Source of the DNA: an uncultured Acetatifactor sp. | Lineage (GTDB): Bacteria > Bacillota > Clostridia > Lachnospirales > Lachnospiraceae | Length of the DNA stretch: 51,773 nucleotides | Direction of reading: 5' to 3' | Assembly (NCBI GenBank): GCA_944383825.1 | Contig: CALWRA010000020.1 | Coordinates: forward strand, 1-51,773 | Shown here: positions 16,047 to 28,597 of the stretch, in pieces | Numbering within the stretch: the first letter of the stretch is position 1 | Layout of the letters: each line of letters starts with the position of its first letter | Notes under the pieces: model-generated | What the model was told of the DNA's origin: nothing | Database searches by the model: none | The model's input: only the letters and a program-made list of their open reading frames with translations | Translations under genes and position numbers: made by a program

Positions 16047-17393
16047 TTATGAATTATTTTTGCTATCTTTGGTATTCTTGTTATTTCTTTCGTTATATTG
16101 TTTTACCATATTTGCTTTAGCCATCATACTTCCAGGTTTAGCAGAAGCGCTGTTATAATATGCAGTGGCCTTTTGCATAGCTTCTTCCTTTTCTTCTTCC
16201 GTCATTCCAGAGCTTACATTTGCCTTTTTCTGAATATTTCTAGTATTCATATTTGCATAAGCGTTGAGACGCTCCTGATTTGCTTTCATCTTTTCAATCT
16301 TTTTCGCACTCTTCGCAGAATTCTTCTTAATAATCTCATCAAAATCTAATTTATCAATATGCCTGTTAATGACGATCTGCTGAATACTTCTCACCACACT
16401 TCCGGCTACCCAATAAAGACCCATACCGGAAGGCAATGTAAAACAAAACCAGGCTGACATAATAGGCATTATCATGTTCATGGTTTTCATGGAGGAGGCC
16501 ATTGTAGAAGCCTGATCATTTCCGGCGGCCGCAGTATTCTGCTGAGGCATAAGTTTTACATTCAGCCACTGGGTCACAGCGGAAAGCACGGGAATTGCAA
16601 GAGCTCCTATCACTACAAGCCATGCTCCCGCAGAAAATGCCTCCGTAATCAAATGCCAGGGTGAATCCCCGATATTCAGTCCAAGAAAATTATTGTAGGT
16701 ATCCAAAAGTCCCCGAGTAGTCTCATTACTCAAAATAAGCTGCCCTTCATAGGTAAGGGAAGCCAAATCATAGTGCTGGGAAATTACAGCCATATCGGAG
16801 GAGGAAAGTTTGTTCAAAACGTCAATAATGCCGTTCTGCATATTTCCTTCTGTCATATTCGTTCCATACATAGAAACAGTGCTGGCAATACTTTCCACAC
16901 CTGAATTTTGAAGGAAATTACCATTATCCACAGAAATAATTTTGTCTGCAAGCACTCTGAAGGTGTCTCCTATTTTCGTCACATACGCGGGCATCGCATA
17001 AATCACACGATACAATGCAAATAAAATAGGCATCTGTATCAAAAGATAAAGACAGCTTCCTGTGGGAGAAACTCCATATTTTGCATACACAGCCTGAATT
17101 TCCTGATTCTGTGCCATTGTGGACTCATTGTCCTTTTTATTCTTATATTTTGCTGTGATGGCTTGAATTTCAGGATTCATTTTTGCAGAAAGCTTAGAAA
17201 ACTTCTGCTGCTTTATGGTAAGGGGCATCATCAGAAGGTTTACCACGATGGTAAATAATATAATGGCCAGACCAATATTCGGGATACCGATAAAATCAAT
17301 AACCGTAAAAATCCCTTCCATGATCTTTCCCAATACCCAGGCTACCTGGCCAATAATGGGAGTGGTATTTTGGGTCAAGAAAAATATGTTCAT
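16047..17393 (-). CDS. yidC: Membrane protein insertase YidC/OxaA
   Basis: A 448-residue insertase that places proteins in the membrane alone or with Sec. The first strong membrane segment is IGLAIILFTIVVNLLMMPLT, followed by the conserved KQQKFSKLSAKMNPEIQ cytoplasmic loop and MPILFALYRVIYAMPAYV. A long extracytoplasmic loop (about 160-235) precedes the last membrane segments (MIMPIMSAWFCFTLPSGMGL, YWVAGSVVRSIQQ). The C-terminus is long, charged and cytoplasmic. There is no lipobox Cys after the first segment. The start follows AGGAGGATAA. Its neighbours yidD and khpB are the usual ones. Confidence 0.96.
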   Translation of the reverse strand: MNIFFLTQNTTPIIGQVAWVLGKIMEGIFTVIDFIGIPNIGLAIILFTIVVNLLMMPLTIKQQKFSKLSAKMNPEIQAITAKYKNKKDNESTMAQNQEIQAVYAKYGVSPTGSCLYLLIQMPILFALYRVIYAMPAYVTKIGDTFRVLADKIISVDNGNFLQNSGVESIASTVSMYGTNMTEGNMQNGIIDVLNKLSSSDMAVISQHYDLASLTYEGQLILSNETTRGLLDTYNNFLGLNIGDSPWHLITEAFSAGAWLVVIGALAIPVLSAVTQWLNVKLMPQQNTAAAGNDQASTMASSMKTMNMIMPIMSAWFCFTLPSGMGLYWVAGSVVRSIQQIVINRHIDKLDFDEIIKKNSAKSAKKIEKMKANQERLNAYANMNTRNIQKKANVSSGMTEEEKEEAMQKATAYYNSASAKPGSMMAKANMVKQYNERNNKNTKDSKNNS

Positions 17394-17421
17394 TTATCCT
17401 CCTAGCATTGCCGTATCAAAT

Positions 17422-17631
17422 TTAAGGCACAGGATCATATCCTCCCTTTGATAAGGGATTACACCTTAAAATTCTCCATGCTGCCAAAAGACTGCCCTTT
17501 AAAGCTCCATGCCTTTGAATGGCCTCAAGCCCATACTGAGAACAGGTAGGAACATAAGGACATTTTGTTCCTTTCATCGGAGAAATATATTTTTGATAAA
17601 ATCTGATACCTGCAATCAATCCTTTTTTCAT
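17422..17631 (-). CDS. yidD: YidD, membrane protein insertion efficiency factor
   Basis: A 69-residue protein with all YidD marks: [10 protein letters not shown], then [15 protein letters not shown] with two cysteines, and the C-terminal [16 protein letters not shown]. It is thought to assist YidC-dependent insertion at the inner membrane face. I use the ATG at 17631; a TTG four codons earlier overlaps the rnpA stop and is an alternative start. It lies between rnpA and yidC in the standard operon order. Confidence 0.93.
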   Translation of the reverse strand: MKKGLIAGIRFYQKYISPMKGTKCPYVPTCSQYGLEAIQRHGALKGSLLAAWRILRCNPLSKGGYDPVP

Positions 17632-17639
17632 ACTCTCAA

Positions 17640-18002
17640 TCAAACTCTTTCATCATAATAAAAATAAACCTTTATTATTTGATGCAGTTTTCCAAGGTGT
17701 AGAAGCGCGCTTTCTATTTCATCATATCCTTTTCCGGCGGCGCCCGGCCTTGCAATGATTACTATATCCAAACCGCTATTGAATATATTTTCATGTAATC
17801 GATAACTTTCTCTTATCAGCCTTGTAACACGGTGCCTTACAACGCTATTTCCAACTTTCTTGCTTACGCTGATTCCGATTCTGTTTCTGTTAGTGCCATT
17901 TTCCTTTACATACATTATTAAATACCTGTTAGCATATGATCTTCCATATTCATAAACAAATCGGAACTGATGATTTTTTTTTAAAGACTCAGAGAATTGC
18001 AT
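17640..18002 (-). CDS. rnpA: Ribonuclease P protein component
   Basis: A 120-residue basic protein that binds the P RNA and helps mature the 5' end of tRNAs. [20 protein letters not shown] and the signature helix [18 protein letters not shown] are typical; the core reads RHR where many homologues have RNR. The start [12 protein letters not shown] matches the family. It lies after rpmH, beyond a terminator overlapping the rpmH stop, so part of its mRNA comes from read-through. The next gene, yidD, begins right at its end. Confidence 0.95.
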   Translation of the reverse strand: MQFSESLKKNHQFRFVYEYGRSYANRYLIMYVKENGTNRNRIGISVSKKVGNSVVRHRVTRLIRESYRLHENIFNSGLDIVIIARPGAAGKGYDEIESALLHLGKLHQIIKVYFYYDERV

Positions 18003-18028
18003 TACATCCTCCCGTTTTCCCTATGAGA

Positions 18029-18055
18029 GAAAAAAAGGTCACATTTCTGTGACCT
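18029..18055 (-). terminator. Intrinsic terminator after rpmH
   Basis: On the minus strand AGGTCACA pairs with TGTGACCT around a four-base loop and is followed by seven T and CTCTC. The stem overlaps the rpmH stop codon. It would let the abundant L34 message end here, with only read-through reaching rnpA. Confidence 0.8.
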
Positions 18056-18188
18056 ATGCGGATAATTTCTTTCTTCCTTTTGCGCGTCTTGCGGCTAAAA
18101 CTTTTCTCCCGCCAGGAGTACTCATTCTGGCTCTAAAACCGTGAACCTTAGAACGGGAACGTTTCTTAGGCTGAAATGTCATTTTCAT
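18054..18188 (-). CDS. rpmH: Ribosomal protein L34
   Basis: A 44-residue, highly basic ribosomal protein of the large subunit. [20 protein letters not shown] and the end [11 protein letters not shown] are diagnostic. The open frame extends 22 codons upstream but L34 starts at the chosen ATG, which has GGAGGTG eight bases before it. A textbook promoter lies about 105-130 nt upstream (18293-18321). It marks the left border of oriC. Confidence 0.97.
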   Translation of the reverse strand: MKMTFQPKKRSRSKVHGFRARMSTPGGRKVLAARRAKGRKKLSA

Positions 18189-18292
18189 GGAAAGGCACCT
18201 CCTTCTCTTAACCCTATTATAGAAAGGTATACTTATTTTTTCAGTAACAGACAAAAGATCATGATACCTATTGTCAGGAAAATAGCATATTG

Positions 18293-18321
18293 ATTGTATA
18301 AAAAAAAAATAACAATGTCAA
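18293..18321 (-). promoter_or_regulatory. rpmH promoter
   Basis: On the minus strand, a perfect -35 TTGACA (18316-18321), a 17-nt spacer that is nearly all A/T, and a -10 TACAAT (18293-18298). It reads toward rpmH. Confidence 0.75.
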
Positions 18322-18395
18322 GGGAAAATCCTTAAAAATAGGGAAAAATCAATGGACGCAGACATTTTTGAATATGGAAAAAAATTTTTTAAATC

Positions 18396-18646
18396 TTATC
18401 CACATAGATATACACATACTTTTATCAACATTCTTTTATCCACATACTGTTGATTACTTGTGGATAAATATTACTTTTTTCGTCATATCATGTGAAAAAA
18501 TTGTTTATAACTTATACGAATCCCTATTTTCATCGACTTTTAGCAAGAATAAAAAATCATTACTTTTATCCACTGTACAAAAAAATATCCACATCTCTTT
18601 CTAATATTATAATTTATAAACAGGTTTATCAACAATATGTGGATAA
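18396..18646. other. oriC: oriC: DnaA-box cluster between rpmH and dnaA
   Basis: The 575-nt gene-free gap 18189-18763 holds the origin. Perfect DnaA boxes TTATCCACA are at 18396-18404 and 18436-18444, and in reverse (TGTGGATAA) at 18459-18467 and 18638-18646. One-mismatch boxes are TTATCAACA at 18422 and 18626, TTATCCACT at 18566 and ATATCCACA at 18585; a weaker reverse TGTTCATAA is at 18661. The DNA between is extremely A/T-rich and could hold the unwinding element. The position between rpmH and dnaA is the classic Firmicute origin. Confidence 0.92.
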
Positions 18647-18763
18647 TTATATTCCCAGATTGTTCATAACTTGCATTTGAAATATTTTATAATCTATATT
18701 ACAATAAAAAAGCGCAATTATCACGGAATCAACGCTGAAATCCGTATCAGAAAGGCATTAGAA

Positions 18764-20125
18764 ATGGACGACTTAAAAGCGAACTGGACAAACATCAAGG
18801 AAATTGTCAGAAGAGAATATAATCTTTCTGATATTTCTTATCATACGTGGGTAGAGCCTCTCGAATTCCACAATATTGAAAACGATGTAGTGAACATCAT
18901 CATACCTTCCGATCAGGCTCACGCCTTAAACTATATTTCTTCCAAATATAAAAGCTTCTTTCAGGTTACCATCACGGAGATGTTTAACCATAATTATGAC
19001 GTTTCTTTTTTATTGGAAAAAGATGTAAAGGGCAGAGAGCTGCCCGAAAGCGCTTCTTCCGCCGGATCCGTCTATCTTATGAATTATGAAAGCGCAAACT
19101 TAAACTCCAAATATAAATTTGATACCTTTGTTGTGGGAAGCAACAATAAATTTGCACATTCCGCCTCCCTGGCAGTAGCGGAATCCCCCGGCGAGACATA
19201 TAATCCTCTATACCTTTATGGGGGACCCGGGCTTGGCAAAACCCATCTGATGCACTCCATTGGACATTTCATCCTGGAACAGAATCCAGATATGAAAGTG
19301 CTTTATGTTACCAGCGAAGAATTCACAAACGAAGTGATTGAATCTATTCGAAGCGGTAACGCCGCCTCCATGACAAAGCTGCGTGAAAAATACAGAACTG
19401 TAGATGTTCTCATGGTAGACGATGTGCAATTTATAATCGGAAAAGAAAGTACCCAGGAAGAGTTTTTCCATACCTTTAACGTGCTTCACGGGGCTCACAA
19501 GCAAATTATTCTTTCCTCAGACAAGCCCCCCAAGGAAATGGAAACTCTGGATGAAAGATTCCGGTCTCGCTTCGAATGGGGGCTGATTGCCGATATACAG
19601 CCTCCAGATTATGAGACTCGTATGGCAATCCTAAGAAAATATGCAGAAAATTATGAAAGACAGATAGATGAGGAAATCTTCAAATATATTGCCACAAATG
19701 TAAAATCAAATATCAGAGAGCTGGAGGGAGCCTTTAACAAGATTATCGCCTTCGCCAAGCTAAATAAGGTGGACTTGACCCTTTCCCTTGCGGAAGAAGC
19801 TCTGAAGGATGTTATCTATCCAAATAAGGCAAAGGAAATCACTCCTTCCCTTATTATAAATGTGGTAGCGGAGCATTTTGGAGTAAAGCCGGAGGATATT
19901 ACCTCCAAAAAACGCAATTCCGAATTTGTACAGCCAAGACAGGTCGTAATGTATCTTTGCCGAGAGCTTACAGATACGTCCTTTACAAACATCGGAAAGC
20001 TTCTCGGAAAAAAAGACCACACGACCATCATACATGGAGTGAATAAGATCGCTGCAGAGATCAATACAAACGAAGACTTGCGCAATAAAGTGGATATTAT
20101 CACAAAGAAGATAGCTCCTTCCTAA
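18764..20125 (+). CDS. dnaA: Chromosomal replication initiator DnaA
   Basis: A 453-residue initiator. Domain I starts MDDLKANWTNIKEIVRREYN. The AAA+ domain has Walker A GGPGLGKTHLM and Walker B VLMVDDVQFI, with sensor segments near LDERFRSRFEWGL. The C-terminal DNA-binding domain carries the signature DHTTIIHGVNKI and reads DnaA boxes such as those just upstream. The frame is open 31 codons before the chosen ATG, but that part does not resemble DnaA; the start fits the family and has a weak AAAGG site. Confidence 0.97.
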   Translation: MDDLKANWTNIKEIVRREYNLSDISYHTWVEPLEFHNIENDVVNIIIPSDQAHALNYISSKYKSFFQVTITEMFNHNYDVSFLLEKDVKGRELPESASSAGSVYLMNYESANLNSKYKFDTFVVGSNNKFAHSASLAVAESPGETYNPLYLYGGPGLGKTHLMHSIGHFILEQNPDMKVLYVTSEEFTNEVIESIRSGNAASMTKLREKYRTVDVLMVDDVQFIIGKESTQEEFFHTFNVLHGAHKQIILSSDKPPKEMETLDERFRSRFEWGLIADIQPPDYETRMAILRKYAENYERQIDEEIFKYIATNVKSNIRELEGAFNKIIAFAKLNKVDLTLSLAEEALKDVIYPNKAKEITPSLIINVVAEHFGVKPEDITSKKRNSEFVQPRQVVMYLCRELTDTSFTNIGKLLGKKDHTTIIHGVNKIAAEINTNEDLRNKVDIITKKIAPS

Positions 20126-20437
20126 ACAAAGAAACTTTCCACAGCTTTCTGTGGTTTTCCTGTTGATAGAAATCCCCAGGCTGTTGAAAAGCAGTTTCAG
20201 AATTTTTCTGTCATTAAACCAGAGTAACGAAAACTGTGAATAACCTGAAGCTTATCCTGAAGTTATTCCAAAAGAATTCACTACTTATCCATTCCATTTT
20301 TGTCCGAAAAATAGTATAATGGAAGCAGTTATGCACATATCAACATCCATTAAGAATAATAAGATGAAATTCTTTATATATTTATATGTTTTTCACACCT
20401 GCATAAGTGTTCTGCCAATAGAAAGGAAATAATACAC
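20126..20437. other. dnaA-dnaN gap with terminator-like hairpin and weak DnaA boxes
   Basis: This 312-nt gap has no gene. CCACAG-CTTT-CTGTGG plus TTTT (20139-20158) is a small terminator after dnaA. Degenerate DnaA boxes are TGTGAATAA (20235-20243, reverse) and TTATCCATT (20285-20293). A TATAAT (20315-20320) could be the -10 of the dnaN promoter. Many Firmicutes have a second DnaA-box group in this gap, forming a bipartite origin. Confidence 0.55.
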
Positions 20438-21547
20438 ATGAAATTAATTTGTTCAAAATCAAGCCTCTTAGGCGGTGTACAAACTGTATCCAAAGCAGTT
20501 CCAAATAAGACTACCATGTCTATATTGGAATGTATTCTCGTAGATGCGTCCCGAGGAGAAATTAAGCTTACTGCTAATGACATGGAGCTTGGTATAGAGA
20601 CAATTATAGAAGGAAAGATCGAGGAGAGAGGCGTGATTGCTCTTGACGCCAAAATATTTCTGGAAATTGTAAGAAAACTTCCTGACAGTGATATAACCAT
20701 TCAAACGGATGAGTCCTATAAGACCACCATCACATGTGAAAAGGCAAAATTTAACATTATGGGAAAATCGGGGGAAGACTTTTCTTATCTTCCTGTCATT
20801 GAAAAAGAAGACAGTTTGGTTATCAGTCAGTTTACCTTAAAGGAAGTTGTGAGGCAGACAATCTTTTCCATTTCCGACAATGAGAACAATAAGCTGATGA
20901 CAGGAGAACTCTTTGAGATAAAAGACGACGAGATGAAGGTGGTTTCTCTGGATGGACATCGTATTTCCATACGAAAGATTGGGCTGAAGGAACAGTGTAA
21001 GCCCAAAAAAGTGGTGGTTCCGGGGAAAACACTTAACGAGGTCAGCAAAATTCTTCCCGGAGATGCTCAGAGCGATGTGATAATTTCCTTTACGTCAAGA
21101 CATATTGTTTTTGAATTTGACAAAACAACAGTGGTATCCAGGCTGATAGAGGGAGAATACTTCAGGATAGATCAGATGCTTTCCAGCGATTATGAAACAA
21201 AAGTAAAAATTAATAAAAAAGAGTTTTTAAACTGTATAGACAGAGCTACCCTGCTGGTGAAGGAGGGGGATAAAAAGCCCATTATCATCAACATTACAGA
21301 TGGTTCCATGGAACTTAGGATCAACTCTGTGCTGGGCAGCATGAAAGAGGATATTGATATTGAAAAGCAGGGTAAGGATTTAATGATCGGCTTTAATCCA
21401 AAATTCCTTATAGACGCTCTTCGTGTAATAGATGACGAGGAGGTTGACCTGTATATGGTAAATCCGAAAGCGCCCTGTTTCATTAAAAATCCTGAAGAAA
21501 GCTATATCTATCTGATTCTGCCGGTAAACTTCACTACAGTAAATTAA
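20438..21547 (+). CDS. dnaN: DNA polymerase III beta sliding clamp
   Basis: A 369-residue clamp, the usual length, made of three similar domains. MKLICSKSSLLGGVQTVSKA opens the first, and the conserved end PKAPCFIKNPEESYIYLILP closes the last. It encircles DNA and tethers polymerase and other factors through clamp-binding motifs. The ribosome site is GAAAGGAAATAATACAC before the ATG. It is third in the rpmH-dnaA-dnaN series and leads the co-directed yaaA-recF-gyrB-gyrA run. Confidence 0.97.
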   Translation: MKLICSKSSLLGGVQTVSKAVPNKTTMSILECILVDASRGEIKLTANDMELGIETIIEGKIEERGVIALDAKIFLEIVRKLPDSDITIQTDESYKTTITCEKAKFNIMGKSGEDFSYLPVIEKEDSLVISQFTLKEVVRQTIFSISDNENNKLMTGELFEIKDDEMKVVSLDGHRISIRKIGLKEQCKPKKVVVPGKTLNEVSKILPGDAQSDVIISFTSRHIVFEFDKTTVVSRLIEGEYFRIDQMLSSDYETKVKINKKEFLNCIDRATLLVKEGDKKPIIINITDGSMELRINSVLGSMKEDIDIEKQGKDLMIGFNPKFLIDALRVIDDEEVDLYMVNPKAPCFIKNPEESYIYLILPVNFTTVN

Positions 21548-21614
21548 TCCATACGGGCATTAACGAAAATAAGCGCAAATTCATAGATTTGTAAGTTTTG
21601 GAATGAGAGGAAAA

Positions 21615-21824
21615 ATGGAAGTAATTTATTTGAGAGATGATTTTATTAAGCTGGGTCAGGCGCTGAAGGCTGTAGGGTTTGCAGAATCCGGAGTGGAGGC
21701 CAAATTTGCGGTTCAGGATGGTTTGGTAAAGGTAAACGGCCGGGTGGAAACACAGAGAGGTAAGAAGCTTTTTGTCGGAGATGTGGTAGAATATAACGGG
21801 GAAACCATCAGGATTGAAAAGTAG
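21615..21824 (+). CDS. yaaA: S4-domain protein YaaA
   Basis: A 69-residue RNA-binding S4 protein: FIKLGQALKAVGFAESGVEA, then VNGRVETQRGKKLFVGDVVE. This small gene sits between dnaN and recF in nearly all Firmicutes. The chosen ATG follows GAGAGGAAAA; an ATG four codons earlier overlaps that ribosome site. The exact role is not settled; ribosome assembly has been suggested for relatives. The recF start lies 14 nt downstream. Confidence 0.92.
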   Translation: MEVIYLRDDFIKLGQALKAVGFAESGVEAKFAVQDGLVKVNGRVETQRGKKLFVGDVVEYNGETIRIEK

Positions 21825-21838
21825 AGATCAGGTAAATT

Positions 21839-25134
<3,296 letters not shown>

Positions 25135-25164
25135 AAGTTTGCCGGAAGGCTGGAAAGAGGAAGT

Positions 25165-27777
25165 ATGAACGACGATATTTTTGATAAAAATCCGGAAGCT
25201 GAAATTGATAAGATTCACGAGGTGGATTTGAAGGAGAGAATGGAGACCTTCTATATCGATTACGCCATGAGTGTTATCGCTTCAAGAGCTCTTCCTGACG
25301 TAAGAGATGGGCTGAAGCCGGTTCAGCGAAGGGTTTTGTATTCTATGATTGAGCTGAATAACGGCCCTGACAAGCCTCACCGTAAGAGCGCCCGTATTGT
25401 GGGAGATACTATGGGTAAGTATCATCCTCACGGAGACAGCTCCATTTATGGAGCTCTTGTGAACATGGCTCAGGATTGGACTACCAGGTATCCTCTTGTA
25501 GATGGACATGGAAACTTTGGTTCTATGGATGGGGATGGCGCAGCGGCAATGAGATATACGGAAGCCAGGCTTTCTAAAATGTCCATGGAGTTGCTGGCAG
25601 ACATTAACAAAGATACCGTAGATTTCATTCCTAATTTCGACGATACGGAAAAAGAGCCATCTGTGCTTCCCAGCCGTTATCCAAATCTTCTGGTAAACGG
25701 AACCACAGGTATTGCTGTGGGAATGGCTACAAATATTCCTCCTCATAATCTCAGGGAAGTAATTGATGCGGTGGTAAAAATAATTGATAACAGAATAAAT
25801 GAGAGAAGAGCCACTTCTATTGAGGAAATTCTTTCCATTGTGAAGGCTCCTGATTTTCCCACAGGAGGTCTGATACTGGGAACCAGAGGCTGTGAGGAGG
25901 CGTATAGAACCGGACGCGGAAAAATCAGAGTGCGGGCAGTTACAGATATAGAAACTCTTCCAAACGGGAAAAGCCAGATTGTCGCCACAGAATTGCCTTA
26001 TATGGTAAATAAGGCAAATTTGATTATTAAGATAGCAGAACTTGTAAAACTGAAAAAAATAGACGGTATTGTAGACATTCGGGATGAGTCCAACAGAGAA
26101 GGAGTCCGTGTAGTGATTGAGCTGCGCAGGGATGCAAACGCCAATGTAATTTTAAATCAGCTGTTTAAGCATACACAGCTTCAGGATACCTTTGGCGTGA
26201 TCATGCTGGCTTTGGTGAATAACGAACCGAAGGTTATGAATCTTCTGGATATGCTTACTTATTATCTGAAGCATCAGGAAGAAGTGGTTACCAGAAGAAC
26301 AAAATATGATCTGAACAGAGCGGAGGAGAGGGATCATATTCTCCAGGGACTGTTAAAGGCCCTCGATTTTATAGATGAGGTTATATCTATTATCAGAAGC
26401 AGCAGAAACGCTCAAATCGCAAAAGAAAGATTGATGGAACGCTTTGGGCTTTCAGATTCTCAGGCGCAGGCGATTGTAGATATGCGTCTCCGTGCGCTCA
26501 CAGGTCTGGAAAGAGAAAAGCTTGAAAATGAGCATAGAGAGTTGCAGATCCGTATTGGTGAGTTGAAGGCAATTTTGGCGGATGAAAGGCTTCTCCTGGG
26601 AGTGATTAGGGAAGAAATGCTAATGATCAGTACAAAATATGGAGATGATAGAAGAAGCAAAATCGGTTATGATGAGTTTGATATATCAATGGAAGACTTA
26701 ATTCCCATGGATAACACTGTGATTGCCATGACAAGCCTGGGTTATATTAAGCGTATGACTGTGGATAATTTCAAGTCTCAAAACAGAGGCGGAAAGGGTA
26801 TTAAGGGAATGCAGACCATTGAAGATGATTACATAGAAGATCTTCTGATGACCACCACGCATCACTATCTGCATTTTTTTACAAGTTTGGGCAGAGTATA
26901 TCGTCTTAAGGCTTATGAAATTCCGGAGGCAGGGAGAACGGCCAGAGGCACTGCCATTATCAATCTTCTGCAGTTGACACCCGGTGAAAAAATTACGGCT
27001 ATGATACCAATTCGAGAATATGACAGTCATAAAAATCTCTTTATGGTTACAAAAAAAGGAATTGTAAAAAAGACTTCCTTAATGGAATTTTCCAATGTGC
27101 GCAAGAACGGACTTGCAGCAATCAGCTTGAAGGATGACGATGAGCTGATAGAGGTAAAAACAACGGACAGCCTCAGTGAAATTTTTCTGGTTACCCAACA
27201 GGGAATGTGTATTCGCTTTAAGGAGACGGATGTACGTTCTACTGGAAGAACTTCAATGGGAGTAATTGGAATGAATCTGGCGGATGGAGATGAGATTGTG
27301 GGAATGCAGCTTCAAAGCCAGGGAGATTCTCTTTTAATTGTATCGGAAAACGGAATGGGGAAGCGTACCTATCTGGATGAATTTACCGTACAAAAAAGAG
27401 GAGGAAAGGGCGTTAAATGTTACAAGATTACGGAAAAAACCGGAGATGTGGTAGGCGTTAAGGCCGTAAGAGATGACAATGAAGTAATGATGATTACCAC
27501 GGAAGGAATTATTATACAGCTTCGGATGCAGGATATTTCCACTTTAGGAAGAATTACTTCCGGGGTCAGAATGATAAATCTTGGCGATGGGGTAAAGGTT
27601 GCGCAGATTGCGAAGGTAAGGGAAAAGTTATCCAATGGAGATCAGGAATTTGACAATGTGGATGATGCCCTTGAAGAAATTGTAGAGCAAAATAAGAACA
27701 GAGATATGGCCTATGATGATGTCTTCGACGACGAAGAGAAGGAGGTCAATATGCCCAGGGAAGAAGAGGAAGAGTAA
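25165..27777 (+). CDS. gyrA: DNA gyrase subunit A
   Basis: An 870-residue GyrA, partner of GyrB in introducing negative supercoils. The breakage-reunion domain has [37 protein letters not shown] and the active Tyr in [12 protein letters not shown]. The C-terminal pinwheel has the GyrA-box-like [10 protein letters not shown] and another KRGGKGVK. The residue after HGDSSIY is Gly (codon 96), where E. coli numbering gives position 87, usually Asp or Glu. The tail is acidic ([13 protein letters not shown]). The gap to gyrB is 30 nt and a deacylase gene follows with no gap. Confidence 0.97.
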   Translation: MNDDIFDKNPEAEIDKIHEVDLKERMETFYIDYAMSVIASRALPDVRDGLKPVQRRVLYSMIELNNGPDKPHRKSARIVGDTMGKYHPHGDSSIYGALVNMAQDWTTRYPLVDGHGNFGSMDGDGAAAMRYTEARLSKMSMELLADINKDTVDFIPNFDDTEKEPSVLPSRYPNLLVNGTTGIAVGMATNIPPHNLREVIDAVVKIIDNRINERRATSIEEILSIVKAPDFPTGGLILGTRGCEEAYRTGRGKIRVRAVTDIETLPNGKSQIVATELPYMVNKANLIIKIAELVKLKKIDGIVDIRDESNREGVRVVIELRRDANANVILNQLFKHTQLQDTFGVIMLALVNNEPKVMNLLDMLTYYLKHQEEVVTRRTKYDLNRAEERDHILQGLLKALDFIDEVISIIRSSRNAQIAKERLMERFGLSDSQAQAIVDMRLRALTGLEREKLENEHRELQIRIGELKAILADERLLLGVIREEMLMISTKYGDDRRSKIGYDEFDISMEDLIPMDNTVIAMTSLGYIKRMTVDNFKSQNRGGKGIKGMQTIEDDYIEDLLMTTTHHYLHFFTSLGRVYRLKAYEIPEAGRTARGTAIINLLQLTPGEKITAMIPIREYDSHKNLFMVTKKGIVKKTSLMEFSNVRKNGLAAISLKDDDELIEVKTTDSLSEIFLVTQQGMCIRFKETDVRSTGRTSMGVIGMNLADGDEIVGMQLQSQGDSLLIVSENGMGKRTYLDEFTVQKRGGKGVKCYKITEKTGDVVGVKAVRDDNEVMMITTEGIIIQLRMQDISTLGRITSGVRMINLGDGVKVAQIAKVREKLSNGDQEFDNVDDALEEIVEQNKNRDMAYDDVFDDEEKEVNMPREEEEE

Positions 27778-28269
27778 ATGTCCGTGAATGCAGTGAAAGA
27801 TTATTTGAAACAGTTTCATCTGGAAGATAAGATAGAGGAATTTCAGGAGTCCAGCGCTACAGTGGAGCTGGCGGCTCATGCCGCCGGCGTGATTCCTGCC
27901 ATGATTGCAAAAACTCTCTCCTTTAAGGTACAGGATCAGGCAATACTCATCGTCACAGGCGGAGACACTAAGGTGGATAACCGCAAATATAAGGAAAAAT
28001 TTGGTATAAAAGCCAAAATGCTCACACCCGATGAGGTAGTTGAATATACAGGGCACGCCATTGGAGGGGTTTGCCCATATGCTAATCCCGTGGGAAAGGT
28101 AAAGATATTTCTTGATGAATCCTTAAGGAGGTATCCTATGGCACTGCCTGCTGCTGGCAGCCCAAGCAGCTGTGTGAGATTGACTATTGAGGAATTAGAG
28201 CGCTCCTGCCCTGGGGCGGAATGGGTGGATGTTTGTACCTGGCAGAAGGAAAGTTCACCCGATTCTTGA
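27778..28269 (+). CDS. YbaK/EbsC-family aminoacyl-tRNA deacylase
   Basis: A 163-residue member of the YbaK/ProX-like superfamily, whose members remove wrongly attached amino acids from tRNA (YbaK clears Cys-tRNA-Pro). Visible marks are the segment AAGVIPAMIAKTLSFKV, the central GGDTKVDNRKYKEKF and the conserved HAIGGVCPYAN. The start ATG touches the gyrA stop (TAAATG), so translation is likely coupled; the purine-rich end of gyrA supplies the ribosome site. The exact tRNA substrate cannot be told from sequence. Confidence 0.88.
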   Translation: MSVNAVKDYLKQFHLEDKIEEFQESSATVELAAHAAGVIPAMIAKTLSFKVQDQAILIVTGGDTKVDNRKYKEKFGIKAKMLTPDEVVEYTGHAIGGVCPYANPVGKVKIFLDESLRRYPMALPAAGSPSSCVRLTIEELERSCPGAEWVDVCTWQKESSPDS

Positions 28270-28352
28270 CAAATAAAGTATATAAAGGTATGATATATTT
28301 GTCAGATAAAAAATTGAATTAATATCCGCTGAAGCGGGCGAGAGGTGTAAGA

Positions 28353-28373
28353 ATGATTATTTTTAACTGCTGA
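28353..28373 (+). CDS. Six-codon leader ORF upstream of the ABC-F gene
   Basis: ATG ATT ATT TTT AAC TGC then TGA gives MIIFNC. AGAGGTG lies just upstream at good spacing. Short upstream ORFs before ABC-F resistance genes can sense drug-stalled ribosomes and release an attenuator; two terminator-type hairpins follow here (28389-28425 and 28539-28569). A small hairpin, CCGC-TGAA-GCGG (28326-28337), precedes it. Translation is inferred, not shown. Confidence 0.55.
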   Translation: MIIFNC

Positions 28374-28388
28374 GATGTAATTGAACAG

Positions 28389-28425
28389 GCATGAAGAAGC
28401 TCTGAAAGAGGAGTTTTTTTTATGC
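28389..28425 (+). terminator. First leader hairpin with a T-run
   Basis: GCATGAAGAA at the left pairs with TTTTTTATGC at the right (with G-T pairs), closing over a CTC/GAG inner stem. The right arm contains eight T. It begins 15 nt after the leader ORF stop, a distance at which a paused ribosome could affect it. The stem is weak in parts. Confidence 0.45.
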
Positions 28426-28428
28426 AGG

Positions 28429-28569
28429 GCAGGAATAATTATTCTTAACATTCTTAATTTTATGATATGGTTTGTGTAAAATGTAGTCCGCATTTATGAA
28501 GATGAGATGGGGATATCTAGCTTTTGCCGTGACTTTAGGGTGTAGGAATTTTATATTCCTGCACCTTTT
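28429..28569 (+). promoter_or_regulatory. Attenuator: antiterminator strand and terminator before the ABC-F gene
   Basis: The terminator stem GGTGTAGGAAT (28539-28549) pairs perfectly (one G-T) with ATTCCTGCACC (28555-28565) and is followed by TTTTG, 28 nt before the ABC-F start. Upstream, GCAGGAAT (28429-28436) is an exact 8-nt complement of ATTCCTGC in the terminator's right arm, so it can act as a competing antiterminator. It can also fold locally with ATTATTC. This gives two mutually exclusive folds, the pattern of a transcription attenuator. Confidence 0.65.
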
Positions 28570-28597
28570 GTTATGTTTTCGGTAAAGGAGAAATCAT

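Noticed and set aside
25430..25460. Claim of fluoroquinolone resistance from GyrA Gly96
   Set aside because: The residue may be natural in this lineage; sequence alone cannot show resistance, so it is reported only as something to compare.
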